Source: an uncultured Caulobacter sp. (GTDB taxonomy: Bacteria > Pseudomonadota > Alphaproteobacteria > Caulobacterales > Caulobacteraceae). From it: DNA of 64,000 nt. The notes under the pieces are model-generated. The model worked only from the letters and a program-made list of their open reading frames with translations, made no database searches and had not been told where the DNA came from. Positions 1-8,839 of this stretch are shown piece by piece. Both the position numbers and the translations under genes were made by a program. The stretch lies in NCBI GenBank assembly GCA_937925635.1, contig CALALX010000103.1:20849-84848 (forward strand). Direction: 5' to 3'. Each line of letters begins with the position of its first letter. Position 1 is the first letter of the stretch.

Positions 1-3000
1 CGCCCCGGCTGACCTGGGTCAGCAGGTCGGTGCGGCCGACGATGTCCTGGAGGGACCTGAAGCCCAGCGACGCCAGGATCTCGCGCACCTCCTCGGCGAT
101 GAAGGTGAACAGGTTGACCACCTTGTCCGGCGTGCCGGTGAAGCGGGCGCGCAGCGATTCGTCCTGGGTGCAGACCCCCACCGGGCAGGTGTTGGAATGG
201 CACTGGCGGACCATGATGCAGCCCATGGCGATCAGGCTGGCGGTGCCGATGCCAAACTCTTCGGCGCCCAGCATGGCGGCGATCACCACGTCACGGCCGG
301 TGCGGATCCCGCCATCCGTCCGTAGCCGGACGGAATGTCGCAGATTGTTGAGCGTCAGGACCTGGTTGGCCTCCGACAGGCCCATTTCCCAGGGCGAGCC
401 GGCGTACTTGATCGAGGTCTGCGGGCTGGCGCCGGTGCCGCCGACATTGCCGGAGATCAGGATGGTGTCGGCCTTGGCCTTGGCCACCCCGGCCGCGATG
501 GCGCCGATGCCGGTCATCGAAACCAGCTTCACCGTCACCCGGGCGACCGGATTGATCTGTTTAAGGTCGTAGATGAGCTGCGCCAGGTCCTCGATCGAAT
601 AGATGTCGTGGTGCGGCGGCGGGCTGATCAGCATCACGCCGGGCGTGGCGTGGCGCAGCCGCGCGATCATCTCGGTGACCTTGAAGCCCGGCAGCTGGCC
701 GCCCTCGCCGGGCTTGGCGCCCTGGGCCACCTTGATCTCGATCTCGCGGCATTCGTTCAGGTACTCGGCGGTGACGCCGAACCGGCCCGAGGCGATCTGC
801 TTGACCGCGCTGTTGGGGTTGTCGCCGTTGGGCAGGGGCCGGTAGCGGGCGCGATCCTCGCCGCCCTCGCCGCTGACGCTCTTGGCGCCGATGCGGTTCA
901 TGGCGATGTTCAGGGCGCCATGCGCCTCCGGGCTGAGGGCGCCCAGGCTCATGCCGGGCGTCAGGAAGCGCTTGCGGATCTCGTTGACGCTCTCGACCTC
1001 GTCCGGGCTGATCGCGGTCCGGTCGGTCCGCCATTCGAGCAGATCGCGCAGCTGGATCTGCGGCAAGGCGCCCATGCCCTCGGAGAAGCGCTTGTAGCTC
1101 TCGTAGTCGCCGGTGTCGCAGGCGTGCTGCAGCGTGTGCATAAGCCGGGCGTCAAAGGCGTGCGCCTCGCCGTTACGCCGGGACTTGTAGAAGCCGCCGA
1201 CCGGCAGGGCGACGAAGGCCGGATCCCACGCGCGGCGGTGAAGCTCGACCGCGCGGCTCTCCAGACCGGCGAGGCCGATGCCGGAGATGCGCGACGGCAT
1301 GCCCGGGAAGAACTCCGCCACCAGCGCGCGCGACAGGCCGACGGCCTCGAAGTTGTAGCCGCCGCGGTAGGACGAGATGACCGCGATGCCCATCTTGGAG
1401 ATGATCTTGAGCAGACCCTGCTCGATCGAGGTTTTGTAGTTGACGCAGACGTCACGGAGCGTCGCCTCGCCCAGCAGGCCGCGGTCGAGCCGGTCCTGGA
1501 AGCTCTCCTGGGCCAGCCAGGCGTTGACCGCCGTGGCCCCGACGCCGACGAGCACCGCGAAATAGTGGGTGTCCATGCATTCGGCCGAGCGCACGATGAT
1601 CGACACATAGGACCGCAGCCCCTTGCCGACCAGATGGGCGTGGACCCCGCCGGTGGCCAGGATCATCGGCATGGCGACGCGGTCGGGCGCGGTGTTCTCG
1701 TCGGTCAGGACGATGGTCGAGCAGCCACGCAGGGCGGCGTCCTCGGCTTCGGCGCGAATGCGGTCGAGATTGGCGCGCAGGGCGTCGCCGGGGCGCGCCT
1801 CCGCGGCCGGGATCGGCATGGTGCAGTCGATGACGCCGAGATTCTTGTCGCCGATGTAGCCGAGGATCCGCTCGTACATGCCGGTCGTCAGCACCGGGCT
1901 CTCGGCGACATAGACGTCCGTCTGGGCCTCGTCCTCGGCCAGGATGTTGCCGAGGTTCTTGAAGCGGGTCTTCAGGCTCATCACCCCGGTCTCGCGGAGC
2001 GGGTCGATGGGCGGATTGGTCACCTGGCTGAAGTTCTGCCGGAAGAAGTGGCTCAGCGGCCGGTAGTTCTCGCTCAACACCGCCAGGGGCGTGTCGTCGC
2101 CCATCGAGCCGACGGCTTCCTTGCCGTCCTCGACCATCGGCGAGAGGACCAGCTCCAGGTCCTCCAGGGTCATGCCGGCGGCGGCCTGACGGCGGACCAG
2201 CTCCTCACCGGCATAGCGGCGCGGTTCCGGCCCCGGACCGATCCGGGCCTCGAGGTCGACCATGTTGCCGAGCCATTCGGTGTAGGGGTGCTGCTCGGCG
2301 AGACGGTCGATGATCGCCTCTTCGTCATAGAGACGCCCCTCGACGAGATCGATGGCGATCATCCGTCCCGGCGAGATATTCAGCTTACGGACAATCCGGT
2401 TCTCGGCGACGCCGCACATGCCCGCTTCCGAGCCCATGATCACCAGGCCGTCGTCGGTATAGGCCACGCGCAGCGGACGCAGGCCGTTGCGGTCCTTGCC
2501 GGCGACGACCCAGCGGCCGTCGGTGGCGCACAGGGCGGCGGGCCCGTCCCAGGGCTCCATCACGGCGTTGCAGTAGCTGTAGAGGGCCCGGTGAGCGGGC
2601 TTCATCTGCTCGTCGGTCTTGCTGTTCCAGGCCTCAGGCACCAGCAGGGTCTTGGCCATCGGCGCGTCGCGGCCGGCGCGGACCAGGATCTCGAAGGTGT
2701 TGTCCAGCGCCGCCGAGTCCGAGCCGCTGGCCTGGATGACCGGCTTAACGTCCTCGCCGAACTCGCCGAACGCCTGGGCGGCCATGCGGATCTCATGGCT
2801 CTTCATCCAGTTGACGTTGCCCTTCAGCGTGTTGATCTCGCCGTTGTGGGCCAGCATCCGGAACGGCTGGGCCAGCCGCCACTGGGGGAAGGTGTTGGTC
2901 GAGTAGCGCTGGTGGAAGATCGCCGTCGCGGCCGCGAACCGATCGTCCTGCAGGTCGGGATAGAAGGTGTCGATATGCTCGGCGAGGAACATCCCCTTGT

Positions 3001-3622
3001 AGATCAGCGACCGCGCCGACAGCGAGCAGATGTAGAACTCGTTGATCGCCGAAGCGGCGACGCGCTTCTCGATCCGCTTGCGGCACAGATAGAGGGCGCG
3101 CTCCAGCGCTTCGCCATCCAGGCCCGCCGGAGGCGAGAGCATGATCTGCTCGATCTCGGGGCGGGTGGCGTTGGCCTTCTCGCCGATCACCGAGGTGTCG
3201 ACCGGCACCTGGCGCCAGCCGTAGATGTAGAAGCCGAAGCGCAGGGCCTCGCTCTCGACGATGGTCCGGGCGGCTTCCTGGGCGCCCAGGTCCGTGCGCG
3301 GCAGGAAGACCTGGCCGACGGCGATGGGGCCGGGGCGCAGCTTGTGGCCGGTGTTCTTCACCTGGTTGATGAAAAAGTCCTGCGGCACCGACAGCAGGAT
3401 GCCGGCGCCGTCGCCGGTCTTGCCGTCGGCGTCCACAGCGCCGCGATGCCAGACGGCCTTCAGCGCCTTGATGGCCAGCTCGACGACTTCGCGGCGCGGC
3501 TTGCCGTCGATGGCGCAGACCAGGCCGACGCCGCAGTTGTCCCGCTCCGTCGACGGATCGTAGGCGTGACTGTCGATCAGCCGCTGGCGGTTGGCGAGAT
3601 AGCGGTCGAGGTCTTGGCTCAT
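1..3622 (-). CDS. gltB: glutamate synthase (NADPH) large subunit, 3'-truncated by the window edge
   Basis: Alpha subunit of glutamate synthase: makes glutamate from glutamine and 2-oxoglutarate in ammonia assimilation. About 1207 codons are present; the family is about 1500, so the C-terminal fifth lies outside the window. The start at 3622 lies 5 nt after the gltD stop and gives a 29-residue propeptide before Cys30 (context DNCGVG), the nucleophile of the N-terminal glutaminase domain once the propeptide is removed. Near the left edge (about 185-221) the frame reads C-IMVRQ-C-HSNT-C, matching the C-x5-C-x4-C ligands of the [3Fe-4S] cluster. It follows gltD in the same operon. The opposite strand carries a long open frame that I take to be a GC shadow. 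Confidence 0.97.
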   Translation of the reverse strand, partial: MSQDLDRYLANRQRLIDSHAYDPSTERDNCGVGLVCAIDGKPRREVVELAIKALKAVWHRGAVDADGKTGDGAGILLSVPQDFFINQVKNTGHKLRPGPIAVGQVFLPRTDLGAQEAARTIVESEALRFGFYIYGWRQVPVDTSVIGEKANATRPEIEQIMLSPPAGLDGEALERALYLCRKRIEKRVAASAINEFYICSLSARSLIYKGMFLAEHIDTFYPDLQDDRFAAATAIFHQRYSTNTFPQWRLAQPFRMLAHNGEINTLKGNVNWMKSHEIRMAAQAFGEFGEDVKPVIQASGSDSAALDNTFEILVRAGRDAPMAKTLLVPEAWNSKTDEQMKPAHRALYSYCNAVMEPWDGPAALCATDGRWVVAGKDRNGLRPLRVAYTDDGLVIMGSEAGMCGVAENRIVRKLNISPGRMIAIDLVEGRLYDEEAIIDRLAEQHPYTEWLGNMVDLEARIGPGPEPRRYAGEELVRRQAAAGMTLEDLELVLSPMVEDGKEAVGSMGDDTPLAVLSENYRPLSHFFRQNFSQVTNPPIDPLRETGVMSLKTRFKNLGNILAEDEAQTDVYVAESPVLTTGMYERILGYIGDKNLGVIDCTMPIPAAEARPGDALRANLDRIRAEAEDAALRGCSTIVLTDENTAPDRVAMPMILATGGVHAHLVGKGLRSYVSIIVRSAECMDTHYFAVLVGVGATAVNAWLAQESFQDRLDRGLLGEATLRDVCVNYKTSIEQGLLKIISKMGIAVISSYRGGYNFEAVGLSRALVAEFFPGMPSRISGIGLAGLESRAVELHRRAWDPAFVALPVGGFYKSRRNGEAHAFDARLMHTLQHACDTGDYESYKRFSEGMGALPQIQLRDLLEWRTDRTAISPDEVESVNEIRKRFLTPGMSLGALSPEAHGALNIAMNRIGAKSVSGEGGEDRARYRPLPNGDNPNSAVKQIASGRFGVTAEYLNECREIEIKVAQGAKPGEGGQLPGFKVTEMIARLRHATPGVMLISPPPHHDIYSIEDLAQLIYDLKQINPVARVTVKLVSMTGIGAIAAGVAKAKADTILISGNVGGTGASPQTSIKYAGSPWEMGLSEANQVLTLNNLRHSVRLRTDGGIRTGRDVVIAAMLGAEEFGIGTASLIAMGCIMVRQCHSNTCPVGVCTQDESLRARFTGTPDKVVNLFTFIAEEVREILASLGFRSLQDIVGRTDLLTQVSRG

Positions 3623-3627
3623 GGCGG

Positions 3628-5076
3628 TCACTCGGCGGCGACCAGAGCCGGGGCTTCGGCCTTGGTCCGCAGGTAGCTGTGGATGGAGGCGGCGGCGTCG
3701 CGACCGTCGCGAATGGCCCAGACGACCAGCGAGGCGCCCCGGGCGATGTCGCCGGCGGCGAACACGCCGTCGAGGTTTGCGGCCTGGGTGCGGCGATCGA
3801 TCTTCACCGTGCCCCAGCGGCTGACCGACAGATCGGGCGCCTGCAGGGCGGTCGGCAGGTCCTCGGGGTCGAAGCCCAGGGCCTTGATGACCAGCTGGGC
3901 CGGCAGGTCGAACTCCGAGCCGTCGACGGCCTCGGGCGCGCGGCGGCCGGAGCTGTCGGGCGGGCCCAGCCGCATGCGCACGGCGCGGACGGCGGAGACC
4001 GCGCCGGCGTCGCCCAGCAGCCCGCGCGGGGCCGCCAGCCACTCGAACACCACGCCCTCTTCCTCGGCGTTGGCGACCTCGCGCAGCGAGCCGGGCATGT
4101 TCTCCTTGTCCCGCCGATAGAGGCAGGTGACCGAGCGGGCGCCCTGGCGAACCGCGGTGCGGACGCAGTCCATGGCCGTATCACCGCCGCCGATGACCAC
4201 GACGTCCTTGCCAGCCGCGTTCAACATGCCGCTGTCGAAGTCGGCGACCGTGTCGCCCAGGCCGACGCGGTTGGAGGCGATCAGATAGTCGAGCGCGGCG
4301 ACCACGCCTCCGGACCCGACGCCGGGGACTTCCAGGTCGCGTGCGGCGTAGACTCCGTTGGCCAGCAGCACCGCGTCGTGACGCTCGCGCAGCTGCGGCA
4401 GGGTGGCGTCGCGACCGACCTCGAAGTTCAGCCGGAAGTGGACTCCGCCATCGGCCAGACGCTGCGTGCGGCGCGCGACCACGTCCTTCTCCAGCTTGAA
4501 GCCGGGAATGCCGTAGATCAGCAGGCCGCCGGCCCGGTCGTGTCGGTCGTAGACGGTCACGGCGTAGCCCTGTTCGCGCAGCACCTCGGCGGCGGCCAGG
4601 CCCGCCGGGCCGGCCCCGACGATCCCGACCGACTGGCCGCGGTCGGCCAGCGGGCTCAGCGGCTTCACCCAGCCCTCTTCCCAGGCCTTGTCGCTCAGGT
4701 AGCGCTCCACCGCGCCGATGGTGACCGTGCCATGGCCGGACTGTTCAATGACGCAGTTGCCCTCGCACAGCCGGTCCTGCGGGCAGATGCGGCCGCAGAT
4801 CTCCGGCATGTTGTTGGTGGCCTGCGACAGGCCGTAGGCCTCTTCCAGGCGGCCGGCGGCGGTCAGGCGCAGCCAGTCGGGGATGTTGTTGTGCAGCGGG
4901 CAGTGGGTCTGGCAGAAGGGGACGCCGCACTGCGAGCAACGCGAGGCCTGTTCGGCGGCCTTGGCGTCGATGAAGTCGGCGTAGATCTCCAGGAAGTCGT
5001 GACCCCGCGTCGCGGCTTCCCGTTTCTCGGGAGTCCGGCGCTCGATGGTCGTGAATTTCAGCATGCGCTCGACCAT
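3628..5076 (-). CDS. gltD: glutamate synthase (NADPH) small subunit
   Basis: Beta subunit of glutamate synthase: an FAD/NADPH oxidoreductase that passes electrons through [4Fe-4S] clusters to GltB. The N-terminal part has the cysteine-rich cluster region (SRCSQCGVPFC..HC, later CGRICPQDRLCEGNC). It is followed by a first dinucleotide fold (VGIVGAGPAGLAAA, FAD) and a second (VVVIGGGDTAMDC, NADPH), then the AAGD motif near the C-terminus. The frame is open to 5142, but the start at 5076 is chosen because GGGAG lies 6 nt upstream; an internal ATG at 5064 (MLKFTTIE) is the alternative seen in many homologues. Length is 482 residues, normal for the family. First gene of the gltD-gltB operon; its leader holds a repeated dyad. 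Confidence 0.96.
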   Translation of the reverse strand: MVERMLKFTTIERRTPEKREAATRGHDFLEIYADFIDAKAAEQASRCSQCGVPFCQTHCPLHNNIPDWLRLTAAGRLEEAYGLSQATNNMPEICGRICPQDRLCEGNCVIEQSGHGTVTIGAVERYLSDKAWEEGWVKPLSPLADRGQSVGIVGAGPAGLAAAEVLREQGYAVTVYDRHDRAGGLLIYGIPGFKLEKDVVARRTQRLADGGVHFRLNFEVGRDATLPQLRERHDAVLLANGVYAARDLEVPGVGSGGVVAALDYLIASNRVGLGDTVADFDSGMLNAAGKDVVVIGGGDTAMDCVRTAVRQGARSVTCLYRRDKENMPGSLREVANAEEEGVVFEWLAAPRGLLGDAGAVSAVRAVRMRLGPPDSSGRRAPEAVDGSEFDLPAQLVIKALGFDPEDLPTALQAPDLSVSRWGTVKIDRRTQAANLDGVFAAGDIARGASLVVWAIRDGRDAAASIHSYLRTKAEAPALVAAE

Positions 5077-5152
5077 GCCGCGCTCCCGCTGTGATGGAGA
5101 AAAACCTTGCGTGATGCGGCTCATACGGCCTGACAATCGCACGAAAAATGCG

Positions 5153-5173
5153 TTGGTCTCTTTTCTTGACCAA
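5153..5173. promoter_or_regulatory. LysR-type-like operator, copy 1 (TTGGTC-N9-GACCAA)
   Basis: Perfect 6-bp arms TTGGTC and GACCAA are separated by 9 nt. The inner TC-N9-GA fits the T-N11-A dyad of LysR-family regulator sites. It lies 77 bp upstream of the gltD start in the divergent gltD/uppP spacer. A second copy begins 75 bp further on. The regulator is not identified. Confidence 0.5.
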
Positions 5174-5227
5174 TATTCGATCGATTGCGAGTCGTTCGCG
5201 CAGGTCGCCGCCGAACCGTCGCCCTTT

Positions 5228-5248
5228 ATGGTCCATAATCGAGACCAA
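5228..5248. promoter_or_regulatory. LysR-type-like operator, copy 2 (ATGGTC-N9-GACCAA)
   Basis: Same architecture and spacing as the site at 5153-5173, with one arm mismatch (A for T). It overlaps CATAAT at 5234-5239, a plausible -10 box for uppP, and ends 20 nt before the uppP start. The centre-to-centre distance to copy 1 is 75 bp, close to seven helical turns. Confidence 0.5.
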
Positions 5249-5268
5249 ATAGAAAATCAGGTGCTTCC

Positions 5269-6072
5269 TTGAGCGACTTTCTCGCCGCCCTCATCCTCGG
5301 TCTCGTCGAGGGCCTGACCGAGTTCATTCCCGTCTCGTCGACCGGCCATCTGCTGCTGACCAAGATGGCGCTGGGGCTGACGGATCCCTCCTGGGACAGC
5401 TTCATCGTGCTGATCCAGCTCGGCGCGATCCTGGCCGTGGTGGCCCTCTACTTCACCCGACTGTGGAAGGTGCTGATCGGCCTGCCGTTCTACCCGGAGG
5501 ACCGCCGTTTCGCGCTCAGCGTGCTGATCGCCTTCGTCCCGGCGGTGGTGCTGGGCTTCCTGCTCTACGACTTCATCAAGCAGGTGCTGTTCGGCAGCCC
5601 CGAGCTGATCTGCTGGTCGCTGATCATCGGTGGGCTCGGCCTGCTGGCCCTGGATCGCTGGAGCCCCGCGCCGCGCCACCAGGATGCGATGAAGCTGCCG
5701 TTTCTGACCTCCCTCGGCATCGGCTTGATCCAATGCCTGTCGATGGTCCCTGGCGTCTCGCGATCGGGCGCCACCATTGTCGGCGGCGTGCTGCTCGGCG
5801 TCGACAAGCGGGCGGCGGCCGAGTTCAGCTTCTTCCTGGCCATCCCCACCATGGTCGGCGCCTTCGCCAAGGACGCCTGGGAGAGCCGCGAGAGCCTGCT
5901 GGTCGGCGACCACCTGCCGGTGCTGGCGGTCGGATTCGTGGTCTCGTTCCTGTCGGGCCTGGTGGTGGTGAAGGTGCTGCTCGACGTCGTCAGCAAGCGC
6001 GGCCTGTCGCCCTTCGGTTGGTGGCGGATCGCGGTCGGGGCGATCGGGCTGGCGTGGCTGCAGCTGACGTAG
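5269..6072 (+). CDS. uppP: undecaprenyl-diphosphatase
   Basis: Integral membrane phosphatase that recycles undecaprenyl diphosphate to the monophosphate carrier for peptidoglycan and other envelope polymers; historically BacA (bacitracin resistance). The protein has the two family signatures: EGLTEFIPVSSTGHL near the N-terminus and PGVSRSGATI near residue 160, with multiple hydrophobic helices and a length of 267 residues as expected. The only usable start is TTG at 5269, since an in-frame stop lies at 5236 and the first residues (SDFLAALILG) match the normal N-terminus. It is divergent from gltD and convergent with the NUDIX gene, with a hairpin between. Confidence 0.95.
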   Translation: MSDFLAALILGLVEGLTEFIPVSSTGHLLLTKMALGLTDPSWDSFIVLIQLGAILAVVALYFTRLWKVLIGLPFYPEDRRFALSVLIAFVPAVVLGFLLYDFIKQVLFGSPELICWSLIIGGLGLLALDRWSPAPRHQDAMKLPFLTSLGIGLIQCLSMVPGVSRSGATIVGGVLLGVDKRAAAEFSFFLAIPTMVGAFAKDAWESRESLLVGDHLPVLAVGFVVSFLSGLVVVKVLLDVVSKRGLSPFGWWRIAVGAIGLAWLQLT

Positions 6073-6097
6073 AAAGAGGCGAGTCTGCCTCCACACG

Positions 6098-6120
6098 ATC
6101 CTCTCCCATGGGGAGAGGAT
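6098..6120. terminator. perfect hairpin between convergent uppP and NUDIX genes
   Basis: ATCCTCTCCC and GGGAGAGGAT form a perfect 10-bp stem with a 3-nt loop in the 53-bp gap between two convergent genes. There is no U-tract on either side, so it may stop transcription inefficiently or simply be a solo copy of the CTCTCCC/GGGAGAG repeat family seen again near 32.1 kb. Confidence 0.5.
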
Positions 6121-6125
6121 GGGGA

Positions 6126-6671
6126 CTATCCGATCCGCACCGGGCTTTCAGGCGGCCCGTCCCTAAGCAGATCGAGCAATAGCTCCCCCAGCCCTTCCGG
6201 GAAGATCGTCGCCTCGCTGGCGGCGATCTCGTCGGGGGACCACCAGCGCATGGCCTTGACCACCCGGCGCTCGAGCTCGGTCCAGTGGTGGTCGATGACC
6301 TCCTCATGGACGGCCGTGGCGAGGAAGTAGTGCTCGACCAGCCGGCGCGGCTCGCCCTCGACGGTCAGCACATGCTCGCGAACCCAGACCACGGGCCCCA
6401 GCTCCACCTCGGTGTGGCCGGTCTCTTCGAACAGCTCGCGCCTGGCGGCCTCCTCGAGCGCCTCGCCCTCGTCGACGCCGCCGCCGACCGTGCACCACCA
6501 GCCGCCGGGACTGGTGTGCTCGTCCTCGAACCGCATCAGCAACAGCCGGCCGGCCGGCGAGAACAGCAGCAGGCGGACGGTCGGGCGTTCGCGCGGCTCC
6601 GGCGTTAGACCGTCCGCTGCGCCCGGTCCTTGTCGTTGGTCGCCTTGATCATGTCCTTCACGGCCTGCCAC
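6126..6671 (-). CDS. NUDIX hydrolase (start uncertain)
   Basis: Hydrolyses a nucleoside diphosphate linked to some other moiety; substrate unknown. The Nudix box is complete (GGVDEGEALEEAARRE followed by LFEETGH), with the usual beta strands before (VRLLLFSPAGRLLLM) and after. The start is a problem. The domain begins just after the stop of the upstream SDR gene at 6605, but there is no ATG, GTG or TTG there; codon 6606-6608 is CTA. The nearest in-frame upstream starts are GTG at 6671 (used here) and ATG at 6689, both inside the SDR gene; the first downstream ATG (6536) would delete the first strand. Translational coupling to the SDR gene is likely. Confidence 0.8.
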   Translation of the reverse strand: MAGREGHDQGDQRQGPGAADGLTPEPRERPTVRLLLFSPAGRLLLMRFEDEHTSPGGWWCTVGGGVDEGEALEEAARRELFEETGHTEVELGPVVWVREHVLTVEGEPRRLVEHYFLATAVHEEVIDHHWTELERRVVKAMRWWSPDEIAASEATIFPEGLGELLLDLLRDGPPESPVRIG

Positions 6672-7510
6672 TGGTCGTCGCCCCATTCGGTCATGCGGGA
6701 GAAGTTGCCCCCGCTGGCGTTGTACTGACCGCCGTCGATGGCGATCGTCTGGCCGTTCACATACTCCGAACCCTTCGACAGCAGATAGACCGCCAGATTG
6801 GCCAGCTCCGCCATCTCGCCGACCCGGTTCATCGGGTTGCCGCTCATGTTCTCGTAGGCGCTTTGCTGCTGGCCCGGGTTCAGCCGCGCGCTCATGCCCT
6901 CGGTCGGGAAGGGGCCCGGCGCGATGGCGTTGAAGCGGATGCCCTTGGGGCCCCACTCGACGGCCAGCGACTGGGTCATGACGTTCAGGCCCGCCTTGGA
7001 CATGGCGCTGGGCACCGTGAACGGCCCGCCGTTCCACACCCAGGTCGTCAGGATCGAGATCACCGACGCCTTCTTCCCCTCGGCGATCCAGCGCTTGCCG
7101 CATTCCAGGGTGACGAAGAAGGAGCCGCGGAACACGATGTTGGCGATGGCGTCGAAGCCGCGCGGCGACAGGTCCTCGGTGCGGCTGATGAAGTTGCCGG
7201 CGGCGTTGTTGACCAGCCCGGTCAGCGCGCCGCCGTCGGCCCAGATCGTGTCGACCATGTCCTTGATCGCCTCGGGCACGCGGATGTCGCAGGCGATGCC
7301 GACACACTTGCCGCCATGCGCGGCCATCAGTTCCCTCGCCGTTTCGTCCAGGATGTTGCCGCGGCGGCCGCAAATGTAGACCTCGGCGCCCAGCATCAGG
7401 CAGGCCTCGGCCATCACCTTGCCCAGCCCGGTGCCGCCGCCGGTGATCAGCACCCGCTCGCCCTTCATCAGGCCGGGGCGGAACATCAGGTCTTCGGGTT
7501 TGAAGGTCAT
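6605..7510 (-). CDS. SDR oxidoreductase of the 2,4-dienoyl-CoA reductase type
   Basis: Classical short-chain dehydrogenase fold, 301 residues. The cofactor motif is ITGGGTGLGK and the NNAAGN motif is present. The usual YxxxK catalytic pair is not: the region reads VPSAMSKAG, with Ser where Tyr is expected. This matches the mitochondrial/peroxisomal 2,4-dienoyl-CoA reductase subgroup (VPSAS.KAG..AM..SLA.EWG..G.RFN.I.PGP), and the following SLAVEWGPKGIRFNAIAPGP supports it. The likely role is NADPH-dependent reduction of 2,4-dienoyl-CoA during beta-oxidation of unsaturated fatty acids. It lies upstream of and overlaps the NUDIX frame; no other beta-oxidation gene is adjacent. Confidence 0.85.
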   Translation of the reverse strand: MTFKPEDLMFRPGLMKGERVLITGGGTGLGKVMAEACLMLGAEVYICGRRGNILDETARELMAAHGGKCVGIACDIRVPEAIKDMVDTIWADGGALTGLVNNAAGNFISRTEDLSPRGFDAIANIVFRGSFFVTLECGKRWIAEGKKASVISILTTWVWNGGPFTVPSAMSKAGLNVMTQSLAVEWGPKGIRFNAIAPGPFPTEGMSARLNPGQQQSAYENMSGNPMNRVGEMAELANLAVYLLSKGSEYVNGQTIAIDGGQYNASGGNFSRMTEWGDDQWQAVKDMIKATNDKDRAQRTV

Positions 7511-7608
7511 GGCGGCTCTCCCTGTTTTCCACAGAGGGGGCCGCCTTACGGTAGGGCCGTCAAGCGTCGGGCGACCGAAATGGCGGCAGCCCGTGGGGGC
7601 CGCGGCGG

Positions 7609-8199
7609 CTACGCCGCCACCCCCGTCTCAAGGGCCCGCCGGGCGCGGATGCTGCGAATGGCGAGGTGTCGGACGGTCACGAACTGCACGGCGAAAAGGA
7701 CGATCTTGGAGGCCATCGGGAAGACGGCGAGAAAGGCCGGCCAAAGGCCGGGAAAGCGGACGGCGATCACGAGGTTGGCCACGGCGGTCAGGGCCATCAG
7801 GCTGGCCCAGACATAGCCGAACGCGACCATGACGCCCTCGCTGTGTCCGACGGCGACTGGGGGAAGGTAACGGAGCATCCAGCCACGCTTGAGCATCACC
7901 ACGGTCAGGATCAGGTAGATGACCGTCGGCTTGGCCATCAGGAAGCGGGCGTCGTGCAGGAAGAGGCCGGCGGTCCCGAAGGTCAGCACCAGGGCAAGGC
8001 TCGCCCACTGCAGGGGCGCGACCGGCTTGCGCAGGACCAGCCACAGCGCCACATGGCCGATGCCGAACGCGATGGCCGCCAGGGTGGCGATCCGCGCGTC
8101 CACGTGCAGCGCGACCAGGGCCGCGAACAGGAGACTGGAGAGAAGGTCGTTGGCCAGCGGGCGGGCGGCACGGATCAGGTTTCGCATGCGGTGGTCCAT
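7609..8199 (-). CDS. yciB: YciB/IspZ-family inner-membrane (septation) protein
   Basis: Predicted polytopic membrane protein of 196 residues with five or six hydrophobic segments. The block PLQWASLALVLTFGTAGLFL, followed by HDARFLMAKPTVIY, aligns with the conserved core of intracellular septation protein A (LW.SL....FG.ATL.LHD..F...KPT..Y). The family affects cell-envelope integrity and septation; its biochemical activity is unresolved. ATG at 8199 (MDHRMRN) is used; ATG at 8187 is equally possible, and neither has a clear Shine-Dalgarno. It stands alone, divergent from the GreA/B-like gene. Confidence 0.8.
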   Translation of the reverse strand: MDHRMRNLIRAARPLANDLLSSLLFAALVALHVDARIATLAAIAFGIGHVALWLVLRKPVAPLQWASLALVLTFGTAGLFLHDARFLMAKPTVIYLILTVVMLKRGWMLRYLPPVAVGHSEGVMVAFGYVWASLMALTAVANLVIAVRFPGLWPAFLAVFPMASKIVLFAVQFVTVRHLAIRSIRARRALETGVAA

Positions 8200-8355
8200 C
8201 AGATGTCGATCATGGGAGCCTAGGTCAGGCGGCGCTTTCCCGGTGAGTCGGCTCACGACGGACCGGTGGCGGTTCGCGAAATCGCCGCCGCCGTTGACGC
8301 TTCGCGAAGCGACAATGGTCGCCCAGGCCGGGGTCCGTCCGGTAGTATGGCCGGC

Positions 8356-8832
8356 ATGAGCGTCGCCTTCACCAAGGAAGAGGACTACGAGTCGGTCGCG
8401 GCCAACCTGCCCGATCGGCCGATCTCCCCGCATCCAAACCTGGTCACGCCGGAGGGCCTGGCCGCCATCGAGGCCGAGCTGGCCGCCGCCCGCGCCGCCT
8501 ATGCATCCGCCCAGACGGGCGACGTCAAGGACGACCGCACGGCCATGGCCCGCGCGACCCGCGACCTGCGCTACTGGTCCTCGCGCCGCGCCAGCGCCCA
8601 GCTGGTCGAACCGGCCGAGGCGGACGGGACCGTGCGGTTCGGCGGCGCGGTGACGATCGAGCGCGAGGACGGCCGCCGCCAGACCTGGCGCATCGTCGGC
8701 GAGGACGAGGCCGACCCGGCCAAGGGCTCGGTGAGCTATGTCTCCCCGCTGGCCCAGGCGGTGCTGGGCAAGGGCGTCGGCGAGCTGACGACAGTGGCCG
8801 GCGCCGAGCTGGAGATCGTGGGGGTGGGGTGA
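8356..8832 (+). CDS. GreA/GreB-like transcription factor domain protein
   Basis: 158-residue protein whose C-terminal half (SAQLVEPAEADGTVRFGGAV, then QTWRIVGEDEADPAKGSVSY and SPLAQAVLGKGVGE) matches the FKBP-like C-terminal domain of GreA/GreB, which binds RNA polymerase. An alanine- and charge-rich helical segment (about residues 30-75) precedes it. This could be a short coiled coil reaching the secondary channel, but it is shorter than in GreA, so transcript-cleavage activity cannot be assumed. ATG 8356 (MSVAFTKEED) is preferred over ATG 8347 because homologous N-termini begin this way. Confidence 0.8.
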   Translation: MSVAFTKEEDYESVAANLPDRPISPHPNLVTPEGLAAIEAELAAARAAYASAQTGDVKDDRTAMARATRDLRYWSSRRASAQLVEPAEADGTVRFGGAVTIEREDGRRQTWRIVGEDEADPAKGSVSYVSPLAQAVLGKGVGELTTVAGAELEIVGVG

Positions 8833-8839
8833 GGTCGTG

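Noticed and set aside
335..3676. 1113-codon open frame on the + strand opposite gltB
   Set aside because: Arg/Asp/His/Ala-rich product with no domain, fully antisense to a conserved enzyme; typical of high-GC codon bias that leaves the opposite frame open.
6672..7532. 468-codon frame reading through the SDR gene into NUDIX
   Set aside because: The upstream part is an out-of-frame shadow of the SDR gene; only the C-terminal NUDIX part is real.
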